Shown here: piece after piece, positions 1-7,072 of the stretch
How the letters are laid out: each line of letters starts with the position of its first letter
How positions within the stretch are numbered: position 1 is the first letter of the stretch
Assembly (NCBI GenBank): GCA_031422915.1
Contig: JANPEK010000300.1
Location: 1-14,665, forward strand
Length of the DNA: 14,665 nucleotides
Reading direction: 5' to 3'
From: JANMEX01 sp031422915
Lineage (GTDB): Bacteria; Pseudomonadota; Alphaproteobacteria; Rhizobiales; Rhizobiaceae
Position numbers and translations under genes: made by a program
The notes under the pieces: model-generated
Told to the model about the DNA's origin: nothing
The model's input: the letters and a program-made list of their open reading frames with translations, nothing else
Database searches by the model: none

Positions 1-497
1 TTCTGCATCGTCATGTTGATGACGATGTTGGACGATTGCGACAACAGCGCTACGCCCTTATCCACCCGCTTGCCGCCGTGCTGGTCCGGCCAGAGCAGCG
101 CGCCGTCGAGATAGTTGATCACGCCATAGCAGTTCGGCCCGAGGATCGGCATGCCGCCAGCAGCAGCGATCAGCTTGGCCTGCAATTCCGGCTCGCCCGC
201 CTCTTCCCAGCCCGAAGCAAAACAGATCGCGCCACCTGCGCCGAGCGCATTGAGTTCAGCCACAACATCGACGGTCGCATGGCGGTTGACGCCGATGAAC
301 GTGGCGTCCGGCACGCCGGGCAAATCCTTGAGCGACGAATAGGCCTTCAGCCCGCCAATCCCGGACTTCAACGGATGCACCGGCCACACCGGCCCGGCAA
401 AGCCCATCTTTCGGCATTGCTCAATGACATTGACAGCCCATGAAGAGCCAAGCACGGCGATGGACTTGGGGCGCAGCAGGCGTTCAAGGCGGGTCAA
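1..497 (-). CDS. ADP-forming-type acyl-CoA synthetase, N-terminal part (cut by window edge)
   Basis: The minus strand is open from a TTG at 497-495 to the window edge, giving 165 residues with no stop. The product starts MTRLERLLRPKSIAVLGSS, followed by a CoA-binding Rossmann domain (about residues 8-130, with LGPNCYG at 119-125). It then enters the succinyl-CoA-ligase-like domain at GVALLSQSSNIVIN (148-161). This is the architecture of acetate-CoA ligase (ADP-forming) and related NDP-forming acyl-CoA synthetases; the catalytic His and ATP-grasp domain would lie outside the window. There is no ATG near the start. TTG is chosen because GGGAG lies 9 nt upstream and the alignment to the family begins there. 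It is the last visible gene of the carnitine operon, 208 bp after the acyl-CoA dehydrogenase. The substrate is inferred only: gamma-butyrobetaine, carnitine or betainyl-CoA are candidates. Confidence 0.85.
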   Translation of the reverse strand, partial: MTRLERLLRPKSIAVLGSSWAVNVIEQCRKMGFAGPVWPVHPLKSGIGGLKAYSSLKDLPGVPDATFIGVNRHATVDVVAELNALGAGGAICFASGWEEAGEPELQAKLIAAAGGMPILGPNCYGVINYLDGALLWPDQHGGKRVDKGVALLSQSSNIVINMTMQ

Positions 498-522
498 GGA
501 GCGACACTCCCGCAAGCGCGGC

Positions 523-692
523 GCGAGGCGCCCCCCTCTGTCCTGTCGGACATCTCCCCCACGAGGGGGGAGATCGGCTTATATTTAAGGTTTCGCCAGC
601 TGGCAAACGAAGGGGCCGCACAAAAATCGCGGGCTGTCGATCTCCCCCCTCGCGGGGGAGATGTCACGAAGTGACAGAGGGGGGCGCCTCGC
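523..692. repeat. Head-to-head pair of rhizobial-type palindromic repeats (family A)
   Basis: A 54-bp arm at 523-576 is repeated in inverted orientation at 638-692, with about 61 bp of spacer. The reverse complement of the right arm matches the left arm nearly throughout; both read GCGAGGCGCCCCCCTCTGTC at the outer end. Each arm is itself palindromic, with a stem of the type ATCTCCCCC / GGGGGAGAT and a second smaller stem around GTCAC/GTGAC or TGTCC/GGACA. This resembles the abundant intergenic mosaic elements of rhizobia (RIME-like), recalled from memory and not searched. It fills most of the gap between the acyl-CoA dehydrogenase and the acyl-CoA synthetase genes. Confidence 0.85.
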
Positions 693-705
693 ACCAAACT
701 CGCCA

Positions 706-1869
706 TCATCCCCCCACCAACCGCAGCAATTCGCGCGAGATAATATGCCGCTGAATCTCGCTCGTCCCTTCCCAAATCCGCTCAACCCGCGCGTCGCGCC
801 AGATGCGCTCCAGCGGCAAATCCTCCATCAGCCCCATGCCGCCATGAATCTGGATCGCCTCATCGGCCACCATCGCCAGTACTTCCGTCGCCTTCAGCTT
901 GGCCATCGACATGTCGGCTTCGGTCACTGTGCCCTTGTCGAATTTCCACGCCGCCTCGCGGGTCAACAATTCAGCCGCCTTCAGCTCCATCGCCATATCG
1001 GCAAGCTTGAACGATACGCCCTGAAATTTGCCGATCTGCTGGCCGAATTGCTTGCGTTCAGCGGCGTAGGAGATCGAATGCCCTAGTGCCCGTTCCGCCC
1101 GTCCAAGACAGGTCGACGCGACTTGCAAACGCGTTGCCCCCAGCCATTGGTTGGCCACTTCAAACCCCTTGTGCGGCTCGCCCAGCACTTGGGCAGCCGG
1201 AATGCGGCAGTCATCAAACTCCAGCACCGCATTGGTGTAGCCGCGATGCGAGACATTGCGGTAGCCGTCGCGAACGGTGAAGCCCTTGGTGCCTTTGTCG
1301 ACGAAAAACGCCGTGATCAGCTTCTTCTTGCCGCGCGATGTTTCCTCTTCACCGGAGGCCATGAAACAGATCGCAAACCCCGCGATGTCGGCATGGCTGA
1401 TGAAATGCTTGGTGCCATTCAGCACCCAGTCATCGCCGTCCTGCCGCGCCGTGGCCTTCATACCGCGCAGGTCCGATCCCGCGCCGGGTTCGGTCATCGC
1501 AAGGCAGTCCCAAGTCTCGCCGCGGATGCAAGGCATCAGATACTTCTCGCGCTGCTCCGGCGTGCCCGCGAGCAGGATGTTCGAAGGTCGCGCCACGCAG
1601 GTCCAGTGCAGCGCATAGTTCGCCTTGCCGAGCTCCTTTTCATAAAGCAGCCATGTCAGCGTATCGAGCCCCGCCCCGCCGACTTCCTCCGGCATGTTGG
1701 CAGCATAAAGCCCGGCCCGCATCGCCTTGGCTTGAATCTCCTTGATCAATTCCATCGGCACATGGCCGGTGCGCTCGACCATTGCCTCATGCGGATAAAG
1801 CTCGTTCTCGACAAACGCCCGCGTCGTGTCGATGATGGCTTGCTGTTCTTCGCTCAGGCCGAAATCCAT
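706..1869 (-). CDS. Acyl-CoA dehydrogenase family protein of the carnitine operon
   Basis: 387 residues, full length for the family. The FAD/substrate signature LAMTEPGAGSD lies at 123-133, ERKQFG at 271-276, IHGGMG at 341-346 and the C-terminal catalytic-base motif RIWEGTSEIQ at 364-373, where E367 is the expected catalytic Glu. These enzymes oxidise acyl-CoA to trans-2-enoyl-CoA using FAD. The start codon directly abuts the stop codon of the carnitine dehydrogenase (TAG then ATG with no gap), and the AAAGGAAAG ribosome site lies inside that gene, so the two are translationally linked. By context it may act on gamma-butyrobetainyl-CoA or crotonobetainyl-CoA, as CaiA does in enterobacteria; substrate is inference. 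No enoyl-CoA hydratase is visible in the window. Confidence 0.92.
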   Translation of the reverse strand: MDFGLSEEQQAIIDTTRAFVENELYPHEAMVERTGHVPMELIKEIQAKAMRAGLYAANMPEEVGGAGLDTLTWLLYEKELGKANYALHWTCVARPSNILLAGTPEQREKYLMPCIRGETWDCLAMTEPGAGSDLRGMKATARQDGDDWVLNGTKHFISHADIAGFAICFMASGEEETSRGKKKLITAFFVDKGTKGFTVRDGYRNVSHRGYTNAVLEFDDCRIPAAQVLGEPHKGFEVANQWLGATRLQVASTCLGRAERALGHSISYAAERKQFGQQIGKFQGVSFKLADMAMELKAAELLTREAAWKFDKGTVTEADMSMAKLKATEVLAMVADEAIQIHGGMGLMEDLPLERIWRDARVERIWEGTSEIQRHIISRELLRLVGG

Positions 1870-2925
1870 CTATTTGACTTTCCTTTTTACGAGCTTGCCC
1901 GCCCTGGCCTTCGCCGCAGCCGCCGAAACGCCAGCCTTTTTGCCGAGCGCCTTCACATAATCCTTGTGCAACTCGCCCGCGCCCCAGCCCTTGCCGTTGT
2001 TGGTCTTCGACAGCGCCGCCATGATCGCGACAAGGTTTTCGTCGCGGATGGCTTCCAGTTCGCGGATCGACCATTTGCCGGATTGCTCGTCAGATTGCCC
2101 GGCGATCAAATCAACCAACTCATCATTGAACTCCGGCACGTCTGTCAGCTTGGTCCAAGGCCATTTCAGGCACGGTCCGAACTGCGCCATGAAGTGCCGC
2201 ATGCCCGCCTCGCCGCCGGCAATCCGGTAGACCTGAAACATCCCCATCTGCGCCCAGCGGATGCCGAAGCCGTAGCGCATGATGTCGTCGAGCTCTTCGA
2301 CCGTGGTGATGCCGTCCTTGATCAGCCAAAGCGCCTCGCGCCACACGGCTTCCAAGAGACGGTCACCGACAAACGCCTCGATCTCCTTCTGGATCACCAC
2401 CGGCTTCATGCCGATGGAGGCGTAAAGCGCCCGCGCCTTTTCGGTGAATTCCTTGGTCGTCTTCACGCCGCCGACAATCTCGACAATCGGCAACAGGTAA
2501 ACAGGGTTGAACGGATGCGCGACCACCAGCCGTTCAGGGCGGCTCATAGACGTCTGCATATCGCTTGGCTTGATGCCCGAAGTGGACGAGCCGATCAGCG
2601 CATCAGCCTTGGCATGCGCATCAATCTCGGCCAGCACCTTGTGCTTGATGTCAAGCCGCTCCGGCACGCTTTCCTGAATGAGATCGGCGTCGCGAACCGC
2701 CTCGGCCAGCGTCTTGGTATAAGTGATCCTGCCCTCTTCTGGCAGCGCGGGCGCCATCTGGCGATAGGCAGCACGGGCGTTCTTCATTACCGCATTGACC
2801 TTGCGCTCCGCCTCCGGATCGGGATCGAAGATCGAAACATCAATGCCGTTGAGCACAAGACGCGCAACCCAGCCAGCTCCTATAACGCCGCCGCCGATGC
2901 AAGCTGCTTTGGTAATTGCGTTCAT
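1870..2925 (-). CDS. lcdH: L-carnitine 3-dehydrogenase (EC 1.1.1.108)
   Basis: 351 residues, 3-hydroxyacyl-CoA dehydrogenase fold. The NAD-binding glycine motif GGGVIGAG is at 11-18, the acidic residue ending beta-2 at D33, ESVPER at 84-89, SSTSG at 112-116 and the family His motif HPFNP at 136-140. The long stretch around GIRWAQMG and RHFMAQFGP is typical of L-carnitine dehydrogenases rather than of fatty-acid HADs. It oxidises L-carnitine to 3-dehydrocarnitine with NAD+. GGAGA lies about 10 nt before the ATG. The protein ends in a Lys/Ala-rich tail shortly after the dehydrogenase domain, so it lacks the C-terminal thioesterase domain that is fused in some rhizobial homologues. It lies between the BKACE enzyme (249-bp gap holding repeats) and the acyl-CoA dehydrogenase (no gap). 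Confidence 0.93.
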   Translation of the reverse strand: MNAITKAACIGGGVIGAGWVARLVLNGIDVSIFDPDPEAERKVNAVMKNARAAYRQMAPALPEEGRITYTKTLAEAVRDADLIQESVPERLDIKHKVLAEIDAHAKADALIGSSTSGIKPSDMQTSMSRPERLVVAHPFNPVYLLPIVEIVGGVKTTKEFTEKARALYASIGMKPVVIQKEIEAFVGDRLLEAVWREALWLIKDGITTVEELDDIMRYGFGIRWAQMGMFQVYRIAGGEAGMRHFMAQFGPCLKWPWTKLTDVPEFNDELVDLIAGQSDEQSGKWSIRELEAIRDENLVAIMAALSKTNNGKGWGAGELHKDYVKALGKKAGVSAAAAKARAGKLVKRKVK

Positions 2926-2966
2926 GTTTCAAATTTCTCCAACAAGCACCAAACCTACGCGATTAT

Positions 2967-3166
2967 CCCCTTCTCCCCGCCACTTGCGGGGAGAAGGTGG
3001 CGCGAAGCGACGGATGAGGGGCAGCGCTGAGGTTGGGCGATTGTCATCTCATTGCTCACTTTCAAACTTCGTTTCGACCGCAGAAAACGCCAATCTCCAA
3101 CCCTTGGCGCTGCCCCTCATCCGTCACTGCGTGACACCTTCTCCCCGCAAACGGCTGGGAGAAGGG
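2967..3166. repeat. Head-to-head pair of rhizobial-type palindromic repeats (family B)
   Basis: The left copy (2967-3037) and right copy (3098-3166) are inverted relative to each other. Both contain a CCCCTTCTCCCC-type stem closed by GGGGAGAAGG, then a GCGAAGCGACGGATGAGGGG or equivalent block followed by CAGCGC. The spacer is about 60 bp. The sequence family differs from the pair at 523-692 but the arrangement is the same. Together they fill most of the 249-bp gap between the BKACE and carnitine dehydrogenase genes, in which no gene is seen. On the transcript the two copies could pair into one long hairpin. Confidence 0.85.
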
Positions 3167-3174
3167 AAGAGCTC

Positions 3175-4092
3175 TCACGCCGCCACCATCGCCATCTTGC
3201 TCAATCCCAACTTTTTCCGCACCTCATCCGGCCCGATCACCCGCGCACCCATCGCCTCGACAATCGTCACCGCCCGCTCCACCAGCTGCGCATTGGTCGC
3301 CAGAACGCCCTTGCCGAGCCAGAGATTGTCCTCAAGCCCCACCCGCACATTGCCACCAGCCAGCACAGCGGCGGCGACATAGGCCATTTGGTCGCGGCCG
3401 AGCGTGAAGGCCGACCAGTTCCATGTGGACGGCACATTGTTGACCATGGCCATGAACGTGTTGAGATCATTCGGAGCGCCCCAAGGAACACCCATGCATA
3501 ATTGCACCAGCGCATCCGGCGCAAGCACGCCCTCCTCCACCAGTTGCTTGGCAAACCACAGATGTCCCGTATCGAACGCCTCGATCTCCGGCTTGACGCC
3601 GAGCGCCGTCATCATCCCGCCCATTGCGCGGAGCATGCCGGGCGTGTTGGTCATCACATAGTCGGCCTCGTTGAAATTCATCGTGCCGCAGTCAAGCGTG
3701 CAGATTTCCGGCAGACACTGGCGCACGTGCTCCATGCGGTTGGTCGCGCCGCCCATGTCAGTGCCCTGCACTTTCAAGGGCAGCGGGTTTTCGACATCGC
3801 CGAACACCATATCGCCGCCCATGCCGGCAGTGAGGTTCAGCACCACATCGACGTTCGCCTCGCGGATGCGCTCCGTCACTTCGCGATAAAGATGCACATC
3901 ACGTCGCGGCTTGCCGGTTTCCGGGTCGCGCACATGGCAATGCACAATCGCTGCGCCAGCCTTCGCCGCATCAATCGCCGCATCGGCAATCTGCTTCGGG
4001 CTGCGCGGCACATGCGGCGAACGGTCCTGCGTTCCGCCGGAACCCGTCACGGCGCAAGTTATGAAAACCTCGCGGTTCATGGAAAGCGGCAT
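3175..4092 (-). CDS. cdhC: BKACE family 3-dehydrocarnitine:acetyl-CoA cleavage enzyme
   Basis: 305 residues, a beta-keto acid cleavage enzyme (BKACE, DUF849) of TIM-barrel type. The zinc-binding HCHVRDP motif is at 51-57 (H51 and H53 as ligands) and the conserved RVGLEDN at 250-256 supplies E254. NLTAGMGGD (86-94) and EAFDTGH (171-177) are further family blocks. Next to carnitine dehydrogenase, the expected reaction is 3-dehydrocarnitine + acetyl-CoA to betainyl-CoA + acetoacetate, as for CdhC of Pseudomonas. The start is ATG at 4092-4090 because GGAGG lies a few nt before it; a longer frame from GTG at 4140 would run through the inverted repeat and has no ribosome site. It is the first gene of the operon, divergent from the regulator. 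Confidence 0.9.
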   Translation of the reverse strand: MPLSMNREVFITCAVTGSGGTQDRSPHVPRSPKQIADAAIDAAKAGAAIVHCHVRDPETGKPRRDVHLYREVTERIREANVDVVLNLTAGMGGDMVFGDVENPLPLKVQGTDMGGATNRMEHVRQCLPEICTLDCGTMNFNEADYVMTNTPGMLRAMGGMMTALGVKPEIEAFDTGHLWFAKQLVEEGVLAPDALVQLCMGVPWGAPNDLNTFMAMVNNVPSTWNWSAFTLGRDQMAYVAAAVLAGGNVRVGLEDNLWLGKGVLATNAQLVERAVTIVEAMGARVIGPDEVRKKLGLSKMAMVAA

Positions 4093-4101
4093 CAAATCCT
4101 C

Positions 4102-4133
4102 CAAGTCAGGCCTGCTTGAACATGCCTGACTTG
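4102..4133. promoter_or_regulatory. Inverted repeat, candidate operator for the CdhR-type regulator
   Basis: CAAGTCAGGC (4102-4111) and GCCTGACTTG (4124-4133) are perfect inverted copies, separated by 12 nt, so the half-site centres are about 22 bp (two helical turns) apart. It lies in the 76-bp intergenic region between the divergent BKACE and regulator genes, immediately upstream of the BKACE ribosome site. This position and geometry fit a dimeric regulator operator. A leader hairpin in the BKACE transcript is an alternative. Confidence 0.6.
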
Positions 4134-4168
4134 CAATCACGCGCTTTGCACATTACGAATTAAAATTG

Positions 4169-5140
4169 ATGAAAAGCGAAATACCATCAATCTTTCAGCC
4201 AGAAAACACGCCTCTCGACGTGACGTTCCTCGTCCTGCCGGGCGCGTCGCTGCTGTGTGTCGCGTCGGCGATAGACCCGTTGCGCGCAGCCAACCGCATT
4301 GCCGGTGAAGCGCTCTACAAATGGACCATTGTCTCACCGAACGGCGCAAACGCCGAAACCACCAGCGGCCTGCCAATCGCTGTCTCCGGCAAGTTCAACG
4401 CCAACGCCCGTCACGAAGTGCTGATCGTCATTGCCGGGTTCGGCACGGCACCTTACACTAAAGGCCCGTTCATCGCAGGTCTCGCCAAAGCTGCCCGCCG
4501 CGCCCGCGCCGTCGGAGGCATTGAGGCCGGCACTTGGCTTCTCGGCCACGCCGGGCTGATCGAAGGCCGCGCTGCAACCACCCATTTTGAAGACAGGGAG
4601 GATTTTCAGGCAGCCTTCCCGGGTGCCGAAATCCGCCAGGACCGCTATGTCATCGACGGGCCGGTTTTCACCTGCGGCGGTGCTTCCCCGGCCTTCGATC
4701 TGATGTTGCATATGATCCGCGCGCGCCACGGCATGGGGCTGGCACTTGGTGTTGCCGCGGTTTTTCTCTACGAGCAGTCGCGCGCGCCGACAGACGCTCA
4801 GCCTTTGGTCGCTCTGGGCGAGTTGGCGCGGAGCAACCCGCGCATTGCCGCCGCCATCCGCCTGATGGAAAGCCATATCGACGAACCTATGGCCATTGCA
4901 ACAATAGCGGCTCGTCTTGGCGTCACCACCCGCACACTCGAACTCGCCTTTACCAAGGTAATCGGCGAAACGCCGGGCCAATACTACCTTGGCCTGCGGC
5001 TCGCCGCTGCGCGCAAGATGGTGACGGATACAAATCTTGCGATGACCGAAATCGCCGCGCGGACGGGATTTTCTAGCGCGGCAACATTTGCGCGCGCGTT
5101 TGGCGAAAAGTTTGGCCGCGCGCCGACGTCGCTGCGATAA
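4169..5140 (+). CDS. cdhR: GlxA/CdhR-type AraC-family transcriptional regulator
   Basis: 323 residues from the ATG at 4169 (a TTG lies directly before it; neither has a clear ribosome site). The N-terminal DJ-1/PfpI glutaminase-like domain spans about residues 17-190. At the nucleophile elbow GIEAGTW (117-123) the catalytic Cys is absent, as expected for a sensing rather than enzymatic domain. The C-terminal AraC DNA-binding domain carries two helix-turn-helix units, about 240-262 (IATIAARLGVTTRTLELAF) and 291-312 (TEIAARTGFSSAATFARAF). It is divergent from the carnitine genes, matching the arrangement known for CdhR, the carnitine-responsive activator of Pseudomonas. Assignment as carnitine regulator rests on context; the fold assignment is secure. 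Confidence 0.88.
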   Translation: MKSEIPSIFQPENTPLDVTFLVLPGASLLCVASAIDPLRAANRIAGEALYKWTIVSPNGANAETTSGLPIAVSGKFNANARHEVLIVIAGFGTAPYTKGPFIAGLAKAARRARAVGGIEAGTWLLGHAGLIEGRAATTHFEDREDFQAAFPGAEIRQDRYVIDGPVFTCGGASPAFDLMLHMIRARHGMGLALGVAAVFLYEQSRAPTDAQPLVALGELARSNPRIAAAIRLMESHIDEPMAIATIAARLGVTTRTLELAFTKVIGETPGQYYLGLRLAAARKMVTDTNLAMTEIAARTGFSSAATFARAFGEKFGRAPTSLR

Positions 5141-5153
5141 CGGTTCGTTGCAA

Positions 5154-5181
5154 TTGATACATACCAGTGATAAGTATTATC
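5154..5181 (+). promoter_or_regulatory. Candidate promoter and operator of the vapBC module
   Basis: TTGATA (5154-5159) and TATTAT (5175-5180), 15 nt apart, resemble -35 and -10 elements, though the spacing is short. An imperfect inverted repeat overlaps them: GATAcATAC (5156-5164) and GTATTATC (5174-5181). Autoregulated toxin-antitoxin modules typically carry such operator palindromes over their promoter. Function is inferred. Confidence 0.4.
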
Positions 5182-5204
5182 GTGAATCTTTGGAGGTGCG
5201 CTCG

Positions 5205-5453
5205 ATGGCCAAGACAGCAAAAATATTTATGACGGGCCGCAGTCAGGCTGTCCGTCTCCCAAAGGAATTCCGGTTCAGAGGCGAATTGGTAAACATCAGT
5301 CGCGATCCAGTCAGCGGAAATGTCATTCTGGCTGAAGCTGCCAAGAAGAAAGACTGGGCGTCGTTTTTTGCTCTGCTCGACGCAACAGATGTCGATCCAG
5401 AATTCATGCTCGACCGCAACGATGGGCCCCCGCAAGAACGTGACCTGTTTTGA
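5205..5453 (+). CDS. vapB: VapB-family antitoxin
   Basis: 82 residues beginning MAKTAKIFMTGRSQAVRLPK, the typical start of the swapped-hairpin AbrB/SpoVT-like VapB DNA-binding domain (about 1-48). The acidic C-terminal tail (about 50-82) is the part expected to wrap around the toxin. ATG at 5205 is chosen because GGAGG lies 8 nt upstream; the longer frame from 5088 overlaps the end of the regulator gene and is not family-like. It binds its own operator and neutralises VapC. Its stop overlaps the start of vapC, so the two are coupled. Confidence 0.9.
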   Translation: MAKTAKIFMTGRSQAVRLPKEFRFRGELVNISRDPVSGNVILAEAAKKKDWASFFALLDATDVDPEFMLDRNDGPPQERDLF

Positions 5454-5854
5454 CCATAGCTTACATGCTGGACACCAATGCGCTTTCGGCGATAATCCGG
5501 AAGAGCGCCGCTTCGGTTGATGCGTTGGAGCGCGCTGCAGGGCACGTGAGATTGACCATATCCTCAGTGACGCATGGCGAGTTGTTGTTTGGCATCGAGA
5601 AAAAGCCCGAGGCAACCAAGACAGCCCGTGTGGCATTCGAGATTCTGGAGCGTCTCGAAATATTGCCGTGGGACATCAGTGTGTCGCCTGTTTACGGGCG
5701 ATTGCGGGCCGTTATGGAAGCTGGCGGAAAGCCGCTCGGCGCATTGGATATGATGATAGCCGCCCACGCCCTCTCCGCTGGCTTTACACTTGTCACGGCT
5801 GACAAGGCGTTCTCAATGGTACCAAACCTGAATACCGTGAACTGGGAAGCCTGA
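5450..5854 (+). CDS. vapC: VapC-family PIN-domain RNase toxin
   Basis: 134 residues, one PIN domain. The four acidic residues expected at the Mg-dependent RNase site are visible: D8 in MLDTN, E44 in THGELL, D100 in GALDMMIAAHA and D118 in VTADKAF. The start used is TTG at 5450, which overlaps the vapB stop (TTGA). An ATG at 5465 (MLDTN) would shorten it by five residues and cannot be excluded. VapC toxins usually cleave tRNA or rRNA and arrest translation. The gene ends 11 bp before the convergent epimerase gene. All key residues are present, so the module looks active. Confidence 0.9.
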   Translation: MTIAYMLDTNALSAIIRKSAASVDALERAAGHVRLTISSVTHGELLFGIEKKPEATKTARVAFEILERLEILPWDISVSPVYGRLRAVMEAGGKPLGALDMMIAAHALSAGFTLVTADKAFSMVPNLNTVNWEA

Positions 5855-5865
5855 CGCAGCCACGT

Positions 5866-6876
5866 TCACCCCTTCGTAAACCGGTACTCCGTCTCCTGCC
5901 GCAACGTTTCGCCTGGCCGCAAAATATTGGATGGAAAATACGGATAATGCGTCGAGTCCGGCCAGCCCTGCGTTTCAAGGCAAAAGCCTGCAAACTGGAA
6001 ATACGGCTTCCCGGTCAACCCGGCCGGACCTGCGGGCAGCGTGTTGCCAGCGTAAAACTGCACGCCCGATTCACCCGTATGAACTTCCAGCACAACACCT
6101 GATTTGCGCCCCTCGACTCGCACGCCTTTGCACAGGGCACCCCGCACTGCGGCAAAACACCACGTATTGTCGTACACGGTCTGCACGCCGTTCACTTCAT
6201 GGCGGATTGCGCGCGGTTCCCGGAAGTCATGTGTCGTCCCAGCGACGGGAAGCACCCGCCCGTCCGGGATCAAATCTTCGTCTGTCGGCAAATAGGCATC
6301 CGCCAGTATCTGCATCACATGATCACGGCTGTCGCTTAAGCCCCCATCGTCGAGATTGAAGTAGGAATGCTGCGCCAGATTGCAGACTGTGGGCTTGTCA
6401 GTTACAGCTTCGAATAAAACGGAAAGCACGCCTTTGCCCGACACGCGGTATGTGCAGCGCACGTCAACATTTCCCGGAAAACCCATATTCCCGTCCGGGC
6501 AACGGATTTCGAGCACCGCTTCATCGCGCGATACCGCCACAAAGGTCCAATTGCGCGTGCCTATGCCTTGCGTGCCGCCATGCAGATTGTGCCTGCCCCG
6601 GAAGTTCTTCTCGAGATCATGCGTCGCACCATCAACGACAAGTTCGCCGTTGCGGATGCGGTTCACATTGCGACCAACAGCCGCGCCGAAATACTTGGAA
6701 TGCGCCGGATAGTCGTCAAACGCCGGAAATCCGAGCACCAGCGGTGCGTCATGCCCTTTCAGGCGAAGGTCCTGAATGACCGCGCCCCACGAGATGATCG
6801 TCGCCGTCAGTCCGCCGCCGGCAATCTCCACCAATTGCACCGCATCGCCATTTTCCGTCTGCCCGAACACGTCCAT
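5866..6876 (-). CDS. galM: Aldose 1-epimerase (galactose mutarotase)
   Basis: 336 residues, full length for GalM. Catalytic and binding residues expected of the family are in place: H99 in HNLHGG, H170 in AQHSYFNL (general acid), D236 in VYDNTWC and E301 in FCLETQGWPD (general base). It interconverts alpha and beta anomers of galactose, glucose or related sugars in the cytoplasm. It is a single gene here, divergent from the VLCFA block and convergent with vapC, with no other sugar genes nearby to name the pathway. The start ATG at 6876 has a weak GGGTGA-type ribosome site, and the protein begins with the usual short strand. Confidence 0.92.
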   Translation of the reverse strand: MDVFGQTENGDAVQLVEIAGGGLTATIISWGAVIQDLRLKGHDAPLVLGFPAFDDYPAHSKYFGAAVGRNVNRIRNGELVVDGATHDLEKNFRGRHNLHGGTQGIGTRNWTFVAVSRDEAVLEIRCPDGNMGFPGNVDVRCTYRVSGKGVLSVLFEAVTDKPTVCNLAQHSYFNLDDGGLSDSRDHVMQILADAYLPTDEDLIPDGRVLPVAGTTHDFREPRAIRHEVNGVQTVYDNTWCFAAVRGALCKGVRVEGRKSGVVLEVHTGESGVQFYAGNTLPAGPAGLTGKPYFQFAGFCLETQGWPDSTHYPYFPSNILRPGETLRQETEYRFTKG

Positions 6877-7018
6877 GCTTCACCCGATATTTAACTTGGC
6901 AACCCGTAACGATACAACACCAAAAATTCAAGCAACCCTGCGATATGCCCGCAGCGTTTCGCACTTTCACAATCAGTCAAAAAGGGCTAATGAGCCGCAA
7001 CAAATCGAGTATCAAATG

Positions 7019-7049
7019 GGCGTTGCAACAATTTCGGGTGCATAACGCC
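7019..7049 (+). promoter_or_regulatory. Inverted repeat just upstream of acpXL
   Basis: GGCGTT (7019-7024) pairs with AACGCC (7044-7049), and inside it GCA (7025-7027) pairs with TGC (7039-7041) across a two-base bulge. It lies 24 bp before the acpXL start in the 196-bp region shared with the divergent galM gene. It may be an operator or leader hairpin. The rest of that region holds the two divergent promoters, but no convincing -35/-10 pair could be assigned. Confidence 0.3.
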
Positions 7050-7072
7050 ATTACATGAATGAGGTTTTGCCC

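Noticed and set aside
523..692. CRISPR array
   Set aside because: Only two copies, in inverted orientation and internally palindromic; there are no regularly spaced direct repeats and no cas genes.
1123..3030. 635-codon plus-strand open frame
   Set aside because: It lies antisense to the acyl-CoA dehydrogenase and carnitine dehydrogenase genes, both with clear family motifs. It runs on into the intergenic repeats, has no recognisable domain and is a high-GC shadow.
2926..3174. Remnant of a thioesterase gene between BKACE and carnitine dehydrogenase
   Set aside because: The gap consists of the paired palindromic repeats and about 60 bp of spacer; no thioesterase-like reading frame is visible.
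3502..4119. 205-codon plus-strand open frame
   Set aside because: Antisense to the BKACE gene, Arg/His-rich and without motif; a codon-bias shadow.
4093..4140. N-terminal extension of the BKACE protein from GTG 4140
   Set aside because: It would translate through the inverted repeat and ribosome site; GGAGG just before ATG 4092 and the family start support the shorter form.
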